DNA from: Ferruginibacter sp.
GTDB lineage: Bacteria > Bacteroidota > Bacteroidia > Chitinophagales > Chitinophagaceae
Reading direction: 5' to 3'
Length of the DNA: 64,000 bases
Assembly: GCA_019638525.1 (NCBI GenBank)
Contig: JAHBTO010000001.1
Span: forward strand, 62,001 to 126,000
The position numbers and the translations under genes were made by a program. Shown here piece after piece: positions 52,505 to 61,976 of this stretch (position 1 is its first letter; each line of letters starts with the position of its first letter). The notes under the pieces are model-generated. The model saw only the letters and a program-made list of their open reading frames with translations. It was not told the DNA's origin and made no database searches.

Positions 52505-53674
52505 TTGAGGCCAATATTTTTCATACTTATTTTTCAACTGCTTTTAGTTACGGTAAAAGCAGGTGATAATTATGCTGCCATGCAACAACCGCCATCAACA
52601 GATACCAGTATTGTTGATGACCCGGTAGAGGATGAAATTATTTCGGAAGTTATAAAAACAAAAGCTCCTCCTCAAAAAGAAAAAGTGCAATATTTTAGCC
52701 AGGTAACCAAATATGGTTTTAAAAACCTATTTGCTCAATATAATTATAATCCTGCTCTTCCTTATTCGGCCCAGGTAAATCCACATGCTGAAAGTTATAT
52801 GCAGGATTACCTGAAAGCTCATACCAAAAGCCTAATGCAAATGAAAAGTTGGGGGCAACCATATTTTAACCTCATTGATAATATTCTATCGCAATATGGC
52901 TTACCCCGTGAATTAAAATACCTGGCAGTAATTGAAAGTAATTTAAATACCCGAGCAACCAGTTGGGTTGGTGCCGGCGGCCCCTGGCAATTTATGCCCT
53001 ATACTGCCAGGCAATATGGTTTGGTTGTAAATAATTTACTTGATGAAAGGAGAGATTATTATAAAAGTACACATGCTGCTGCAAGATACCTGCTTACTTT
53101 ATATGGACAATTAAAAGACTGGCTTTTAGTGATAGCAGCTTATAATGGTGGCCCCGGCAGGGTTTACAGCGCCATTAAAAAAAGTGGTAGTCGTAATTTT
53201 TGGAACCTTCAATATTATTTACCTACCGAAAGCCGTAATCATGTAAAAAAATTTATTGCCACACATTATATCATGGAAGGTACAGGCGGAGTAACCACCA
53301 CACCAAACCTGGCCGGCAGCCCCGGCGGCGGGATGAATTCATTTGACGCAAAGCCAGATTTAACAGAAGAGGAATTAAGCAATGCATCTACGCAAAGCAT
53401 TACCGGCAAATACAACTCAGCAGTAATTGCCAAAAACCTGGCAATGGATATTGTTACTTTTAACCGTTATAACCCCGATTTTGATAACCTGATGAGCATA
53501 AACGGCAACTATGACCTTCGCCTGCCGGCTGATAAAATGCAACTTTTTCTTGCAAACAAATATGTAATATTAAATGAGTGTGTACAACTATTACTGGGTG
53601 ATAATCCTGAACAGCCTGCTACTCAAACCACCACATACCCCACTCCAAAAAAATTAAAGAAAAAAGGAAAGTAG
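52505..53674 (+). CDS. Lytic transglycosylase (MltD-like)
   Basis: A 389-residue exported protein with a signal peptide (about 1-19). The SLT domain occupies about 115-260: catalytic Glu144 (LAVIESNLNTRATS), then GAGGPWQFMPYTARQYGL and IAAYNGGPGRV, the standard family-1 motifs. It cleaves the glycan strands of peptidoglycan non-hydrolytically. The C-terminal part shows LysM-like spacing but no clear repeat. It starts with TTG, 5 bases after gatA. Confidence 0.92.
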   Translation: MRPIFFILIFQLLLVTVKAGDNYAAMQQPPSTDTSIVDDPVEDEIISEVIKTKAPPQKEKVQYFSQVTKYGFKNLFAQYNYNPALPYSAQVNPHAESYMQDYLKAHTKSLMQMKSWGQPYFNLIDNILSQYGLPRELKYLAVIESNLNTRATSWVGAGGPWQFMPYTARQYGLVVNNLLDERRDYYKSTHAAARYLLTLYGQLKDWLLVIAAYNGGPGRVYSAIKKSGSRNFWNLQYYLPTESRNHVKKFIATHYIMEGTGGVTTTPNLAGSPGGGMNSFDAKPDLTEEELSNASTQSITGKYNSAVIAKNLAMDIVTFNRYNPDFDNLMSINGNYDLRLPADKMQLFLANKYVILNECVQLLLGDNPEQPATQTTTYPTPKKLKKKGK

Positions 53675-53700
53675 GTGTAATAAACTTTTGTATACTTTTT

Positions 53701-54981
53701 TTACAATACTTTCATCATTGCTTCGGCTTTTAACAAACACTCTTCATATTCCATTACTGCATTGCTGTTAAAAGTAATGCCACCACCAGTTTGAAAAGAA
53801 ATATTTTTTTCCTTTTCGTTATACAGCATACTTCGTATCACTACATTAAAATCAAAATCGCCATTGGGTTTTACGTACCCAAGAGCACCTGAAAATAAAC
53901 CACGCCTGGTTTGTTCAAATTCTTCAATAAGTTCCATCACTCTTTTTTTGGGGGCGCCTGTCATTGAGCCCATTGGAAATGTTGCTTTTATACAATCAAT
54001 CCAGTTCAGTCCATCTTCCGGTATCCCGCTAATAGTACTAATCATTTGGTGAACCTGTGGAAAACTGTATAAGCCAAATAATTCATCTACTTGTACGGTA
54101 CCTGGTTTACAAATACGGCTCAGGTCGTTTCTCACCAGGTCAACCACCATTACGTTTTCACTTTTTTCCTTATCGCTCAGCAACAAATAATTTTTTGCTT
54201 TATCATCTTTTGCTTTATCTGATAAATCTCTTTTTGCTGTACCCTTAATAGGCTGAGAAAAAATGCGGCCTTTGTTTTTTTGCAGGTACCGCTCGGGGCT
54301 AGCACATAAACAATACCTGTAATTAAATTTATAAAATGCCGAAAACGGGTTTGGTGAAACTGCTGTTAATTGGTTATAGATAAACAAAGGGTCTATAATA
54401 GTATTGGATGCGTAAAACTCCTGGCAAAAATTAATTTCGTAACAATCGCCCCGTAAAATATGTTGTTTAAGTCTTTCAATTATGTGCAGATAATCGCTTT
54501 TTTTTATTTTTGGTGTAACTGTTACATTGTTTTTTTTATTACCGGTAATAACTGTAGGGCACGAAATGATTGCTTTAAAAATTTCTGCAGCTCCCTGATT
54601 GGCAAATATTGCAACTTCTTTATTTTTTAATTCAATAATTATTTCGGGTACAAAAAAGTGAAGATCACAAAAACCAATTTTATCTTCATGCTGCGATTGA
54701 AGCCCATCTATTTCATTTTTTAAATCATAACAGAAATGGCCAAAAAGCCATTCATGCTTATGCTTATTGTAGAATTGCTGCAGCAATTTAAATGCGTTTC
54801 CGGCAGTTGCTACTATGTTAGTTTTTTTTCCTGCAGCCAGTAAACATTCAAATGATGGTTGATGAATATTGTATTGCTGATTATCCAATAAACAAAAAAT
54901 GTTGAATTGGTTTGCCCAATTCAACATTTGTATCTTAAAAACCTTTTCATCTTTAACAGGAAAAGAAACCATCTTTTTCAT
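53701..54981 (-). CDS. pabB: Aminodeoxychorismate synthase component I
   Basis: A 426-residue chorismate-using enzyme for p-aminobenzoate (folate) synthesis. The conserved PIKGTAKRD motif has the Lys that distinguishes PabB from TrpE (PIAGT). Others are VDLVRNDLSRI and GSMTGAPKKRVMELIEEFE. There is no fused PabA or lyase domain, so a separate glutamine amidotransferase and PabC are needed. It is 30 bases downstream of the acidic low-complexity gene on the same strand. Confidence 0.9.
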   Translation of the reverse strand: MKKMVSFPVKDEKVFKIQMLNWANQFNIFCLLDNQQYNIHQPSFECLLAAGKKTNIVATAGNAFKLLQQFYNKHKHEWLFGHFCYDLKNEIDGLQSQHEDKIGFCDLHFFVPEIIIELKNKEVAIFANQGAAEIFKAIISCPTVITGNKKNNVTVTPKIKKSDYLHIIERLKQHILRGDCYEINFCQEFYASNTIIDPLFIYNQLTAVSPNPFSAFYKFNYRYCLCASPERYLQKNKGRIFSQPIKGTAKRDLSDKAKDDKAKNYLLLSDKEKSENVMVVDLVRNDLSRICKPGTVQVDELFGLYSFPQVHQMISTISGIPEDGLNWIDCIKATFPMGSMTGAPKKRVMELIEEFEQTRRGLFSGALGYVKPNGDFDFNVVIRSMLYNEKEKNISFQTGGGITFNSNAVMEYEECLLKAEAMMKVL

Positions 54982-55011
54982 ACGTATTTATTCCTGCTAA
55001 AGTTTGGCAGC

Positions 55012-55443
55012 TTAAAAATCATCATCATCGTCATCATCAAAGTTCTCACCATCGTCAAAACCTAAACCAAAATCTTCATCACCTTTAAATTCATCATCGT
55101 CATCATCGTCTTTTCCTTTTCTGCCTTTTTTTGAAGGTGACTTTTTACCGCCTTTGGGAATATCAAACTCATCAAAATCGGGGTCCCAGTCATCATCTTC
55201 ATCTACTTTATCCCAATCATCCTCCATATCATCATCATAATCGTCGTCATCGTCATCATCATCCCTGCCCTTTTTCTTTGGGGTTGATTTTTTCTTTGGC
55301 ATAGGTTCATCATCAAAGTCATCATCATCATCGTCGTCATCGTCTTTTCTTTTACGTTTTGCAGGTTTTTTTGCAGCCATAAGTACTTCAGTAAATTCTG
55401 CTGTTACGGTTTCGGTTGTAATACTTTCAGATGTTAATATCAT
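55012..55443 (-). CDS. Asp/Lys-rich low-complexity protein
   Basis: A protein of 143 residues, or 122 if translation begins at the in-frame ATG at 55380 (MAAKKPAKRKRK). It consists of alternating basic blocks (KKPAKRKRK, KKKSTPKKKGR, KKSPSKKGRKGK) and runs of Asp (up to nine), ending FDDDDDDDF. There is no folded domain, so it is predicted to be disordered. The basic blocks resemble histone H1-like proteins, which suggests nucleic acid or polyanion contact, but this is a guess. GAT/GAC mixing means the runs are not simple DNA repeats. Confidence 0.7.
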   Translation of the reverse strand: MILTSESITTETVTAEFTEVLMAAKKPAKRKRKDDDDDDDDDFDDEPMPKKKSTPKKKGRDDDDDDDDYDDDMEDDWDKVDEDDDWDPDFDEFDIPKGGKKSPSKKGRKGKDDDDDDEFKGDEDFGLGFDDGENFDDDDDDDF

Positions 55444-55523
55444 AATTCAAAAATGGATTAATACTGTAAAATTTCCAAGAGTTTTTTAAATAGCCAAAAA
55501 ATTATGACGTTTTTTTTATTTTT

Positions 55524-56786
55524 TTATGCTACTACCAGTTGGTCTCTTCCCGGGCCGTTGCTGATGTACTTTACAGGCACACCTAAAAAATCATTCAGGT
55601 AGCTGATATAGTTTTTCATTTCGCCGGGTAGTGCATTAAATTCTTTTATTTGAGTTATATCTTTTTTCCAACCGGTAAATGTTTTATACAGGGGTTCTAT
55701 ATTTACCTTTTGCATTTGAAAAGGAACATATTTTTTTTCTTCGCCATTTACCAAGTAGCTGTTACAAACTTTCAATTCATCAAGGTTATCCAATATATCG
55801 GCTTTAGTCATAATTATTTGAGTAACTCCATTAATCATACATGCAAATTGTAATGCTACCAGGTCTATCCAGCCACAACGCCTTGGCCTGCCGGTTGTGC
55901 TGCCAAATTCATTACCAATAGTTCTTATTTTTTCACCTGTTTCATCAAGTAATTCTGTGGGAAAAGGGCCACTGCCCACCCTTGTACAGTAAGCTTTTGA
56001 AATTCCAAACACTTCATTAATTTTTTGTGGTGCAATTCCCAATCCAGTACAGACACCGGCCGATATAGTATTGCTGCTTGTTACAAAGGGAAAAGTTCCA
56101 AAATCTACATCCAGCATACTGCCTTGTGCGCCCTCTGCTAAAATTTTTTGCCCCTTTTGTATTTTTTCGTTGATGAAATATTCGCCATTTACAATTTTAA
56201 ATTCTCGTAAAAATTCTACCGCTTCAAAAAATTCTTCTTCCCATAAACTTATATCTTCCTGGAAGTTAAAATTATCCAGCAGGCGCTGGTGCTTCATCCT
56301 TAATTTTATATAATCGGTAGTAAAACTTTTCTCTAATAAATTTCCAACCCTTAACCCGTTACGGCCGGTTTTATCCATATAGGCCGGGCCAATACCTTTT
56401 AAAGTACTTCCAATTTTTTCGTTGCCTTTTGATAGTTCACTGGCTTTATCAAGTGCCCGGTGTGTAGGTAATATCAGGTGGGCACGTTCACTAATGAACA
56501 GGTTTTTTTTATAATCAATTCCTAATGCAGCTACATTGGCACATTCTTTTTTTAAAGTAACTGCATCCAGCACTACCCCATTACCAATCAGGTTTGTTTT
56601 TCCGGCATGAAAAATACCGCTTGGTATTTGGTGCAGAACAATTTTTTTCCCATCTACATACAATGTATGGCCGGCATTGGGGCCTCCCTGGAATCGGGCA
56701 ATTACATCATAGTTTTTTGCAAAATAATCTACAATTTTACCTTTGCCTTCGTCGCCCCATTGCATACCCAATATTACATCAACCAT
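55524..56786 (-). CDS. purA: Adenylosuccinate synthetase
   Basis: A 420-residue GTP-dependent enzyme that joins aspartate to IMP in adenine nucleotide synthesis. The N-terminal P-loop is QWGDEGKGKIVD with the catalytic Asp, followed by QGGPNAGHTLYVDGKKIVLHQIPSG. The conserved GIGPAYMDKTGRNGLRVGNLLE, TTGRPRRCGWIDLVAL and C-terminal ISNGPGRDQLV are all intact. It stands alone. A minus-strand TATTTTTA box near 56820 may be its promoter. Confidence 0.97.
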   Translation of the reverse strand: MVDVILGMQWGDEGKGKIVDYFAKNYDVIARFQGGPNAGHTLYVDGKKIVLHQIPSGIFHAGKTNLIGNGVVLDAVTLKKECANVAALGIDYKKNLFISERAHLILPTHRALDKASELSKGNEKIGSTLKGIGPAYMDKTGRNGLRVGNLLEKSFTTDYIKLRMKHQRLLDNFNFQEDISLWEEEFFEAVEFLREFKIVNGEYFINEKIQKGQKILAEGAQGSMLDVDFGTFPFVTSSNTISAGVCTGLGIAPQKINEVFGISKAYCTRVGSGPFPTELLDETGEKIRTIGNEFGSTTGRPRRCGWIDLVALQFACMINGVTQIIMTKADILDNLDELKVCNSYLVNGEEKKYVPFQMQKVNIEPLYKTFTGWKKDITQIKEFNALPGEMKNYISYLNDFLGVPVKYISNGPGRDQLVVA

Positions 56787-56900
56787 ATAACTATTTATTA
56801 AGGTTTAAAATTTGGCGTAAAAATAAAATGAAATAGTTCAGCCACCTAATATGATATTGCGGTTGTTTGAAAATTGGGGAGAAAGTTTGCCTGTGTTTAT

Positions 56901-58142
56901 TTATGCTACTTTAAGCATACTAAGCTTACTACTGCTGAATTTGCGTTGTGCATATTCAAGTGTAACTTCAAATTCTTTTAATTTTTGAGAAGGTAGTTCG
57001 TACATAGCATCGGTGAGTATGCTTTCGCAAATGCTGCGCAGGCCACGGGCGCCTAATTTATATTCCATTGCTTTTTCTACCATAAAGTCAAAAACTGCGG
57101 TTTCAAATTTAAGAGCAATACCTTCTATGGCAAATAGGCGTGTAAACTGTTTTATCAGTGAGTTTTTGGGTTCGGTTAATATGTTACGAAGTGTAAGTGC
57201 ATCTAATGGATTTAAATAAGTTACTACCGGTAAACGTCCCAATAGTTCCGGTATTAATCCAAAATGTTTTAAATCAACTGCATTTACAAAATGAAGCAGG
57301 TTATCGTGTTGATAATTCTGTAATTCTTTATTTACATTAAAACCTATTGCATTGGTATTTACACGGCGGGCTATTATTTTATCTACCCCATCAAAAGCAC
57401 CACCGCAAATGAATAAAATATTTTGTGTATTTACTTTTATCAGTTTTTGCTCGGGGTGTTTACGGCCGCCTTGTGGTGGCACTAATACTTCGGTACCTTC
57501 AAGCAATTTCAGCAATCCTTGTTGTACACCTTCGCCGCTTACGTCACGGGTGATGGATGGGTTATCGCTTTTACGGGCTATTTTATCAATCTCGTCTATA
57601 AAAACAATTCCCCTTTCGGCTGATGGCACATCATAATTGCTTGCTTGTAATAAACGGCTAAGCATACTTTCCACATCTTCGCCTACATAACCGGCTTCTG
57701 TAAAAACGGTTGCATCCACAATGGCAAAGGGTACATTTAGCATACGGGCAATTGTTTTTGCCAGCAGGGTTTTCCCGGTACCTGTTTCGCCAACCATTAT
57801 AATGTTGCTTTTCTCTATCTCTACATCATTTTCTACTTTTTGGTTTAATCTTTTATAGTGATTGTATACAGCAACAGCCAGTATTTTTTTTGCATCTTCC
57901 TGCCCTATCACATAATCATCCAGGAACTTCTTTATTTCTATAGGTTTTCTTATTGTTAGTTTATGATTGGGTGTATTGTGTTGCTTATTTGCTTTTGAAG
58001 TGCCCAGTTCCTGTTCAATAATTTCTTCGGCATGTTCTACACAGTTTTCACAAATATGCCCATCCTGCCCGGCTATAAGGATTTTTACTTCATCACGGCT
58101 TCGTCCGCAGAAAGAACAATATAAAGTTTGTTGTTTTGCCAT
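56901..58142 (-). CDS. clpX: ATP-dependent Clp protease ATP-binding subunit ClpX
   Basis: A 413-residue AAA+ unfoldase counted from the ATG at 58142. A frame opening 72 bases upstream would add residues before the zinc domain and is rejected. The N-terminal zinc finger uses Cys9, Cys12, Cys31 and Cys34. Walker A is GETGTGKT (118-125), Walker B is [10 protein letters not shown], and the C-terminal sensor-2 region has [13 protein letters not shown]. It feeds substrates to ClpP; clpP is not adjacent. A TAACTTTA box lies a few tens of bases upstream. Confidence 0.97.
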   Translation of the reverse strand: MAKQQTLYCSFCGRSRDEVKILIAGQDGHICENCVEHAEEIIEQELGTSKANKQHNTPNHKLTIRKPIEIKKFLDDYVIGQEDAKKILAVAVYNHYKRLNQKVENDVEIEKSNIIMVGETGTGKTLLAKTIARMLNVPFAIVDATVFTEAGYVGEDVESMLSRLLQASNYDVPSAERGIVFIDEIDKIARKSDNPSITRDVSGEGVQQGLLKLLEGTEVLVPPQGGRKHPEQKLIKVNTQNILFICGGAFDGVDKIIARRVNTNAIGFNVNKELQNYQHDNLLHFVNAVDLKHFGLIPELLGRLPVVTYLNPLDALTLRNILTEPKNSLIKQFTRLFAIEGIALKFETAVFDFMVEKAMEYKLGARGLRSICESILTDAMYELPSQKLKEFEVTLEYAQRKFSSSKLSMLKVA

Positions 58143-58278
58143 AATGGTATAACGGTTAAGTAAACCGTTCATTGTAATTTGAGGCTGTAAAGTTACTAAA
58201 AAGCGTATTAACAAGAAAAGTTATGTGCCTGCATTTTATGCCGGGGGTAAGACAAGGAAAAATTCAATAATGTTGCTT

Positions 58279-60102
58279 TTAACGCACTTCCTGCATATCA
58301 ACCAGTTTTTTGTAAAAACCGTTTAATGCCACCAGGCTGTCGTGAGTTCCCCTTTCAGCTATTTCGCCTTTTTGTAATACTATAATTTCATCGGCATGGC
58401 GTATGGTACTTAGCCGGTGCGCTATTACCAGCGATGTACGGTTATTCATCAAATTATTAATAGCATCCTGCACCAATCTTTCGCTTTCTGTATCTAATGA
58501 AGAGGTAGCTTCATCTAGAATTAATATTGGTGGGTTTTTTAATACGGCCCTTGCAATAGTCATGCGTTGGCGTTCTCCCCCACTTAACTTACTACCCCGA
58601 TCGCCAATATTAGTATTATAACCATCTTCTTTATTTAAAATAAAATTATGTGCATTAGCAATTTTGGCTGCTTGTTCAATAGCCTGGGGCGTAGCATCAT
58701 CAATACCCAGCGAAATATTACCGGCAATAGTATCATTAAATAAAATAGGCTCTTGTGTTACTATACCCATCAGGCCACGCAACTCATTAAGCGAATATTC
58801 CTTAATGTTAACGCCGTCAATCAGTAATTCGCCGCTGCTTACATCATGAAACCTGGGTACCAGGTCGGCCAGGGTACTTTTACCTGCACCGCTGCTTCCA
58901 ACTAAGGCAACAGTTTTGCCTTTTTCGATTTTTAAATTGATATTTTTTAAGATAGTTATATCATCGTATGCAAAATCAACATTTTTAAACTCGATAGAAT
59001 GCTCAAAACTTTTTATCGGTTTTGGATTTTCGGCTTCCTTTACCATCATCTGTGCCTTTAATATTTCTTCTATACGAGCAATAGCCGCAGTACCTTTTTG
59101 CATATTGTAATAAGAAGTAGATAATGCTTTTGCCGGGCTTATAACCTGGGTAAAGATGCCGATGTACATGATGAACCCTTTATCGGTTAATCCGCCTGCA
59201 TTACCACCCAGTACCAATTGCCCTCCAAAATATAGTATGCCGCACAGTACCAATACGCCCAAAAATTCTGAGAGTGGCGAAGCCAGGTCTCGCCGGTACT
59301 GCATTTTATTTTTTATATGGTAGAGGTCTTCATTATAATTATCAAATTTTTTACCCACCAGTTTTTCGGCTGTAAAAGCTTTTATCACCCTAAGGCCGCC
59401 AAGTGTTTCATCCAATACTGATAAGGCTTCGCCCTGTTTAATGGCGGCATCGTTTGATTGTTTTTTTAAACTGCGGCTAATGCGTCCAATAATAAAACCA
59501 GTAACCGGTAAAAAAATGAGCAGGAACAAAGAAAGTTTTGGGCTTATATAAACCAATGTACCTAAAAGTATAATAAGGTTTAACGGGTCTTTAATCAATC
59601 CTTCTAATGTACCAACAACCGAATTTTCCAACTCACCTACATCATTGGTCATACGGCTCATGATATCGCCTTTACGCTGCTCGGTAAAATAACCAATAGG
59701 CATTACAAGTATTTTATGAAACAGTTCTTCCCTAAGCCGGTTCATAACTCCATTACGAATGGGAGCTAAAACATAATAAGACAAATAAGTAAACAGGTTT
59801 TTAAAAAATACGGCAATAAGTACCATGATACAGATTACAGCCAGTACAAATATTTTTCCATTAATTTTAACCAGTTCCTGCAGGTAAAAACTAATATACT
59901 GTATAAAGTCTTGCGATGAATTTACCACTTCGGGCTTTATAATATCTGCCTTGCCTTTTGTAAAAATAAGGTCAAGAAAAAAAGGAAGTGAACCAATGGA
60001 TACAATAGAAAAAACTATAGCCAATATAATGAACAGGAAATATAAGCCTATATTTATTTTGTAAGCGCCCAGGTAGCTAAACAGCCTTGCATATTTCTTC
60101 AT
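58279..60102 (-). CDS. ABC transporter with fused permease and ATPase (MsbA-like)
   Basis: A 607-residue half-transporter: six membrane segments (about 15-330) and a C-terminal ATPase. Walker A is GSSGAGKST, the signature is LSGGERQRM, Walker B is LILDEATSSLD and the H-loop His is in IAHRLST. It acts as a dimer. It resembles MsbA and other lipid-type exporters, which would fit the other lipid A and envelope genes in this region, but the cargo is not proven by sequence. Confidence 0.9.
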   Translation of the reverse strand: MKKYARLFSYLGAYKINIGLYFLFIILAIVFSIVSIGSLPFFLDLIFTKGKADIIKPEVVNSSQDFIQYISFYLQELVKINGKIFVLAVICIMVLIAVFFKNLFTYLSYYVLAPIRNGVMNRLREELFHKILVMPIGYFTEQRKGDIMSRMTNDVGELENSVVGTLEGLIKDPLNLIILLGTLVYISPKLSLFLLIFLPVTGFIIGRISRSLKKQSNDAAIKQGEALSVLDETLGGLRVIKAFTAEKLVGKKFDNYNEDLYHIKNKMQYRRDLASPLSEFLGVLVLCGILYFGGQLVLGGNAGGLTDKGFIMYIGIFTQVISPAKALSTSYYNMQKGTAAIARIEEILKAQMMVKEAENPKPIKSFEHSIEFKNVDFAYDDITILKNINLKIEKGKTVALVGSSGAGKSTLADLVPRFHDVSSGELLIDGVNIKEYSLNELRGLMGIVTQEPILFNDTIAGNISLGIDDATPQAIEQAAKIANAHNFILNKEDGYNTNIGDRGSKLSGGERQRMTIARAVLKNPPILILDEATSSLDTESERLVQDAINNLMNNRTSLVIAHRLSTIRHADEIIVLQKGEIAERGTHDSLVALNGFYKKLVDMQEVR

Positions 60103-60213
60103 TGTTTTAAATTCAGATAAATCAGGGCAAAGTAACTAATTTTACGCCAAACCCCGGTAGTGTTTGTAAACAGTACCGGTAGTTAATTTATAACTGTAAT
60201 AAAATAAATACTG

Positions 60214-60576
60214 ATGATAGAAGGAAAAAGACAAAAGCAGGTTGCAGGCTTATTGCATAAGGAACTGAGTGAAATTTTTCAAAGAATGGGTATTTCGATG
60301 ATGGATGGAGGTATGGTTTCTATATCATCGGTAAAGATTACCCCCGATTTATATGAAGCCAGGATTTACCTAAGTTTTTTTAAGGTGCATAACAACGAAG
60401 AAGTACTTAAAAAAATTGAAGAAAGAAGTTGGGAAATAAAAAAAGAATTAACTGCCAGGGTTAGGCATCAGTTACGTATTATGCCCACACTTACATTTTT
60501 TATAGATGATACACTGGAATATGTAGATAAAATGGAAAAGATTTTTAAGGATATTAAGAAAGAAGAAGGTAAATAA
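60214..60576 (+). CDS. rbfA: 30S ribosome-binding factor RbfA
   Basis: A 120-residue KH-like protein that helps mature 16S rRNA. The opening KRQKQVAGLLHKELSEIFQRMG, SISSVKITPDLYEARIYLSFF and the C-terminal PTLTFFIDDTLEYVDKMEKIF match RbfA. Length is normal. It is followed 59 bases later by the permease gene, and this adjacency is common in Bacteroidota. Confidence 0.95.
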   Translation: MIEGKRQKQVAGLLHKELSEIFQRMGISMMDGGMVSISSVKITPDLYEARIYLSFFKVHNNEEVLKKIEERSWEIKKELTARVRHQLRIMPTLTFFIDDTLEYVDKMEKIFKDIKKEEGK

Positions 60577-60635
60577 AAACAATTGATTTAATGATAATTT
60601 ACCTGTAACAAACAATTACAAATTGCCAATTACCG

Positions 60636-61856
60636 ATGTATTTAACCTTTGCATGGAGGTATTTTAAAGCAAAAAAGAGCACTAACGCCATAAATATAAT
60701 TGCATGGGTTACCGTAGGTGTAATTGCTTTTGCTACCTGTTGCCAGGTTTTGGTATTAAGTGTTTTTAATGGTTTTGAAGAATTGGTTAAATCATTGTAT
60801 TCTTCTTTTTATACCGATATAAAAGTGGTACCGGCTGCAGGCAAAACATTTACACTTACTCAAGAACAAATAAATTCTATCCGTAACCAACCATCGGTTC
60901 AAAATTATTCGCTGGTTGCCGAAGAAAAGGCATTGCTTAAAAACCAGGATGCTCAAACAGTAGTGTATCTTAAAGGGGTAGATGATAACTATAAATTTGT
61001 ATGTGGTGTTGCAGAAAAAACCAATCGTGGTAAATACAATCTTGGTACTACCGATGCCCCATTGCTGGTAGCTGGTTCGGGCATACAAAATGCAGCCGCA
61101 TTTAGTATTAACCCTGCTTTTCCAACTCAAGAACTAACTGTTATACTACCCAGGAAAAACAGTTTAAACAACGATCCGCTGCAGTCATTAAGCCAGGGAT
61201 TTATTTACCCATCTGGCGTTTTTACCATTCAACAGGAGTTTGATGATAAATATGCTTTAACAAATATTGGTTTTGTAAAACAACAAATGGGTTTTGCTGC
61301 AGACGAATACAGTGCTGTAGAAATAAAATTAAAAGAAAAAACCAATGCCAATGAAGAAAAGAAAAAGCTAAGTATGTTACTGGGTAAAGATTACCGTGTA
61401 CTTACCAGGTATGAACAAAACACTACCTTATACAACACCATGAAACTTGAAAAATGGGCCATTTATGCCATACTAACTTTAATATTGGTTATTGCAGCCT
61501 TTAATATGGTAAGTGCTTTAACCATGCTTGTGTTAGAAAAAAAGAAAGATATTAGTGTTTTACAAAGTATGGGTGCAAATCAAAGAAGTATCTTAAAAAT
61601 ATTTTTATCAGAAGGTTTATTATTAGGTGTAATAGGCACAATCATAGGTGTATTGATGGCAATTTGTATTTGCATGCTGCAACTGAAGTTTAAATTAATC
61701 AAGTTGGCAGGTGGTTCTTTCCTGTTGGATTATTTTCCTGTAAAACTTATGATTACCGATTTTATACTGGTTGCAGTAACGGCTATTACCATTGCATTTA
61801 TTGCTTCCTGGTTTCCTGCCCAAAAAGCCAGTAGGCAGGTATTTGAATTGAGATAA
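60636..61856 (+). CDS. FtsX/LolC-LolE-type ABC transporter permease
   Basis: A 406-residue permease with one N-terminal and three C-terminal membrane segments around a large periplasmic MacB-like domain (about 45-260). The opening FAWRYFKAKKSTNAINIIAWV and the C-terminal LEKKKDISVLQSMGAN and FPAQKASR are typical of LolC/LolE-type permeases, which extract lipoproteins from the inner membrane. A LolD ATPase is not next to it, so it must be encoded elsewhere. The call as Lol type is likely but not certain. Confidence 0.87.
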   Translation: MYLTFAWRYFKAKKSTNAINIIAWVTVGVIAFATCCQVLVLSVFNGFEELVKSLYSSFYTDIKVVPAAGKTFTLTQEQINSIRNQPSVQNYSLVAEEKALLKNQDAQTVVYLKGVDDNYKFVCGVAEKTNRGKYNLGTTDAPLLVAGSGIQNAAAFSINPAFPTQELTVILPRKNSLNNDPLQSLSQGFIYPSGVFTIQQEFDDKYALTNIGFVKQQMGFAADEYSAVEIKLKEKTNANEEKKKLSMLLGKDYRVLTRYEQNTTLYNTMKLEKWAIYAILTLILVIAAFNMVSALTMLVLEKKKDISVLQSMGANQRSILKIFLSEGLLLGVIGTIIGVLMAICICMLQLKFKLIKLAGGSFLLDYFPVKLMITDFILVAVTAITIAFIASWFPAQKASRQVFELR

Positions 61857-61976
61857 AAGAGTTTCTATAAACATTCATAAAAAAAACACAACCTTTGTAA
61901 TTACTAATTTAATTCTTTTACAAACCGATTAATTTTTTACAAAACCTGTTTTCTTTTTTATCAGCATTCATTAGCA

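Noticed and set aside
58143..58214. N-terminal extension of ClpX
   Set aside because: It adds residues before the zinc domain that no ClpX has, and a promoter-like TAACTTTA lies there.
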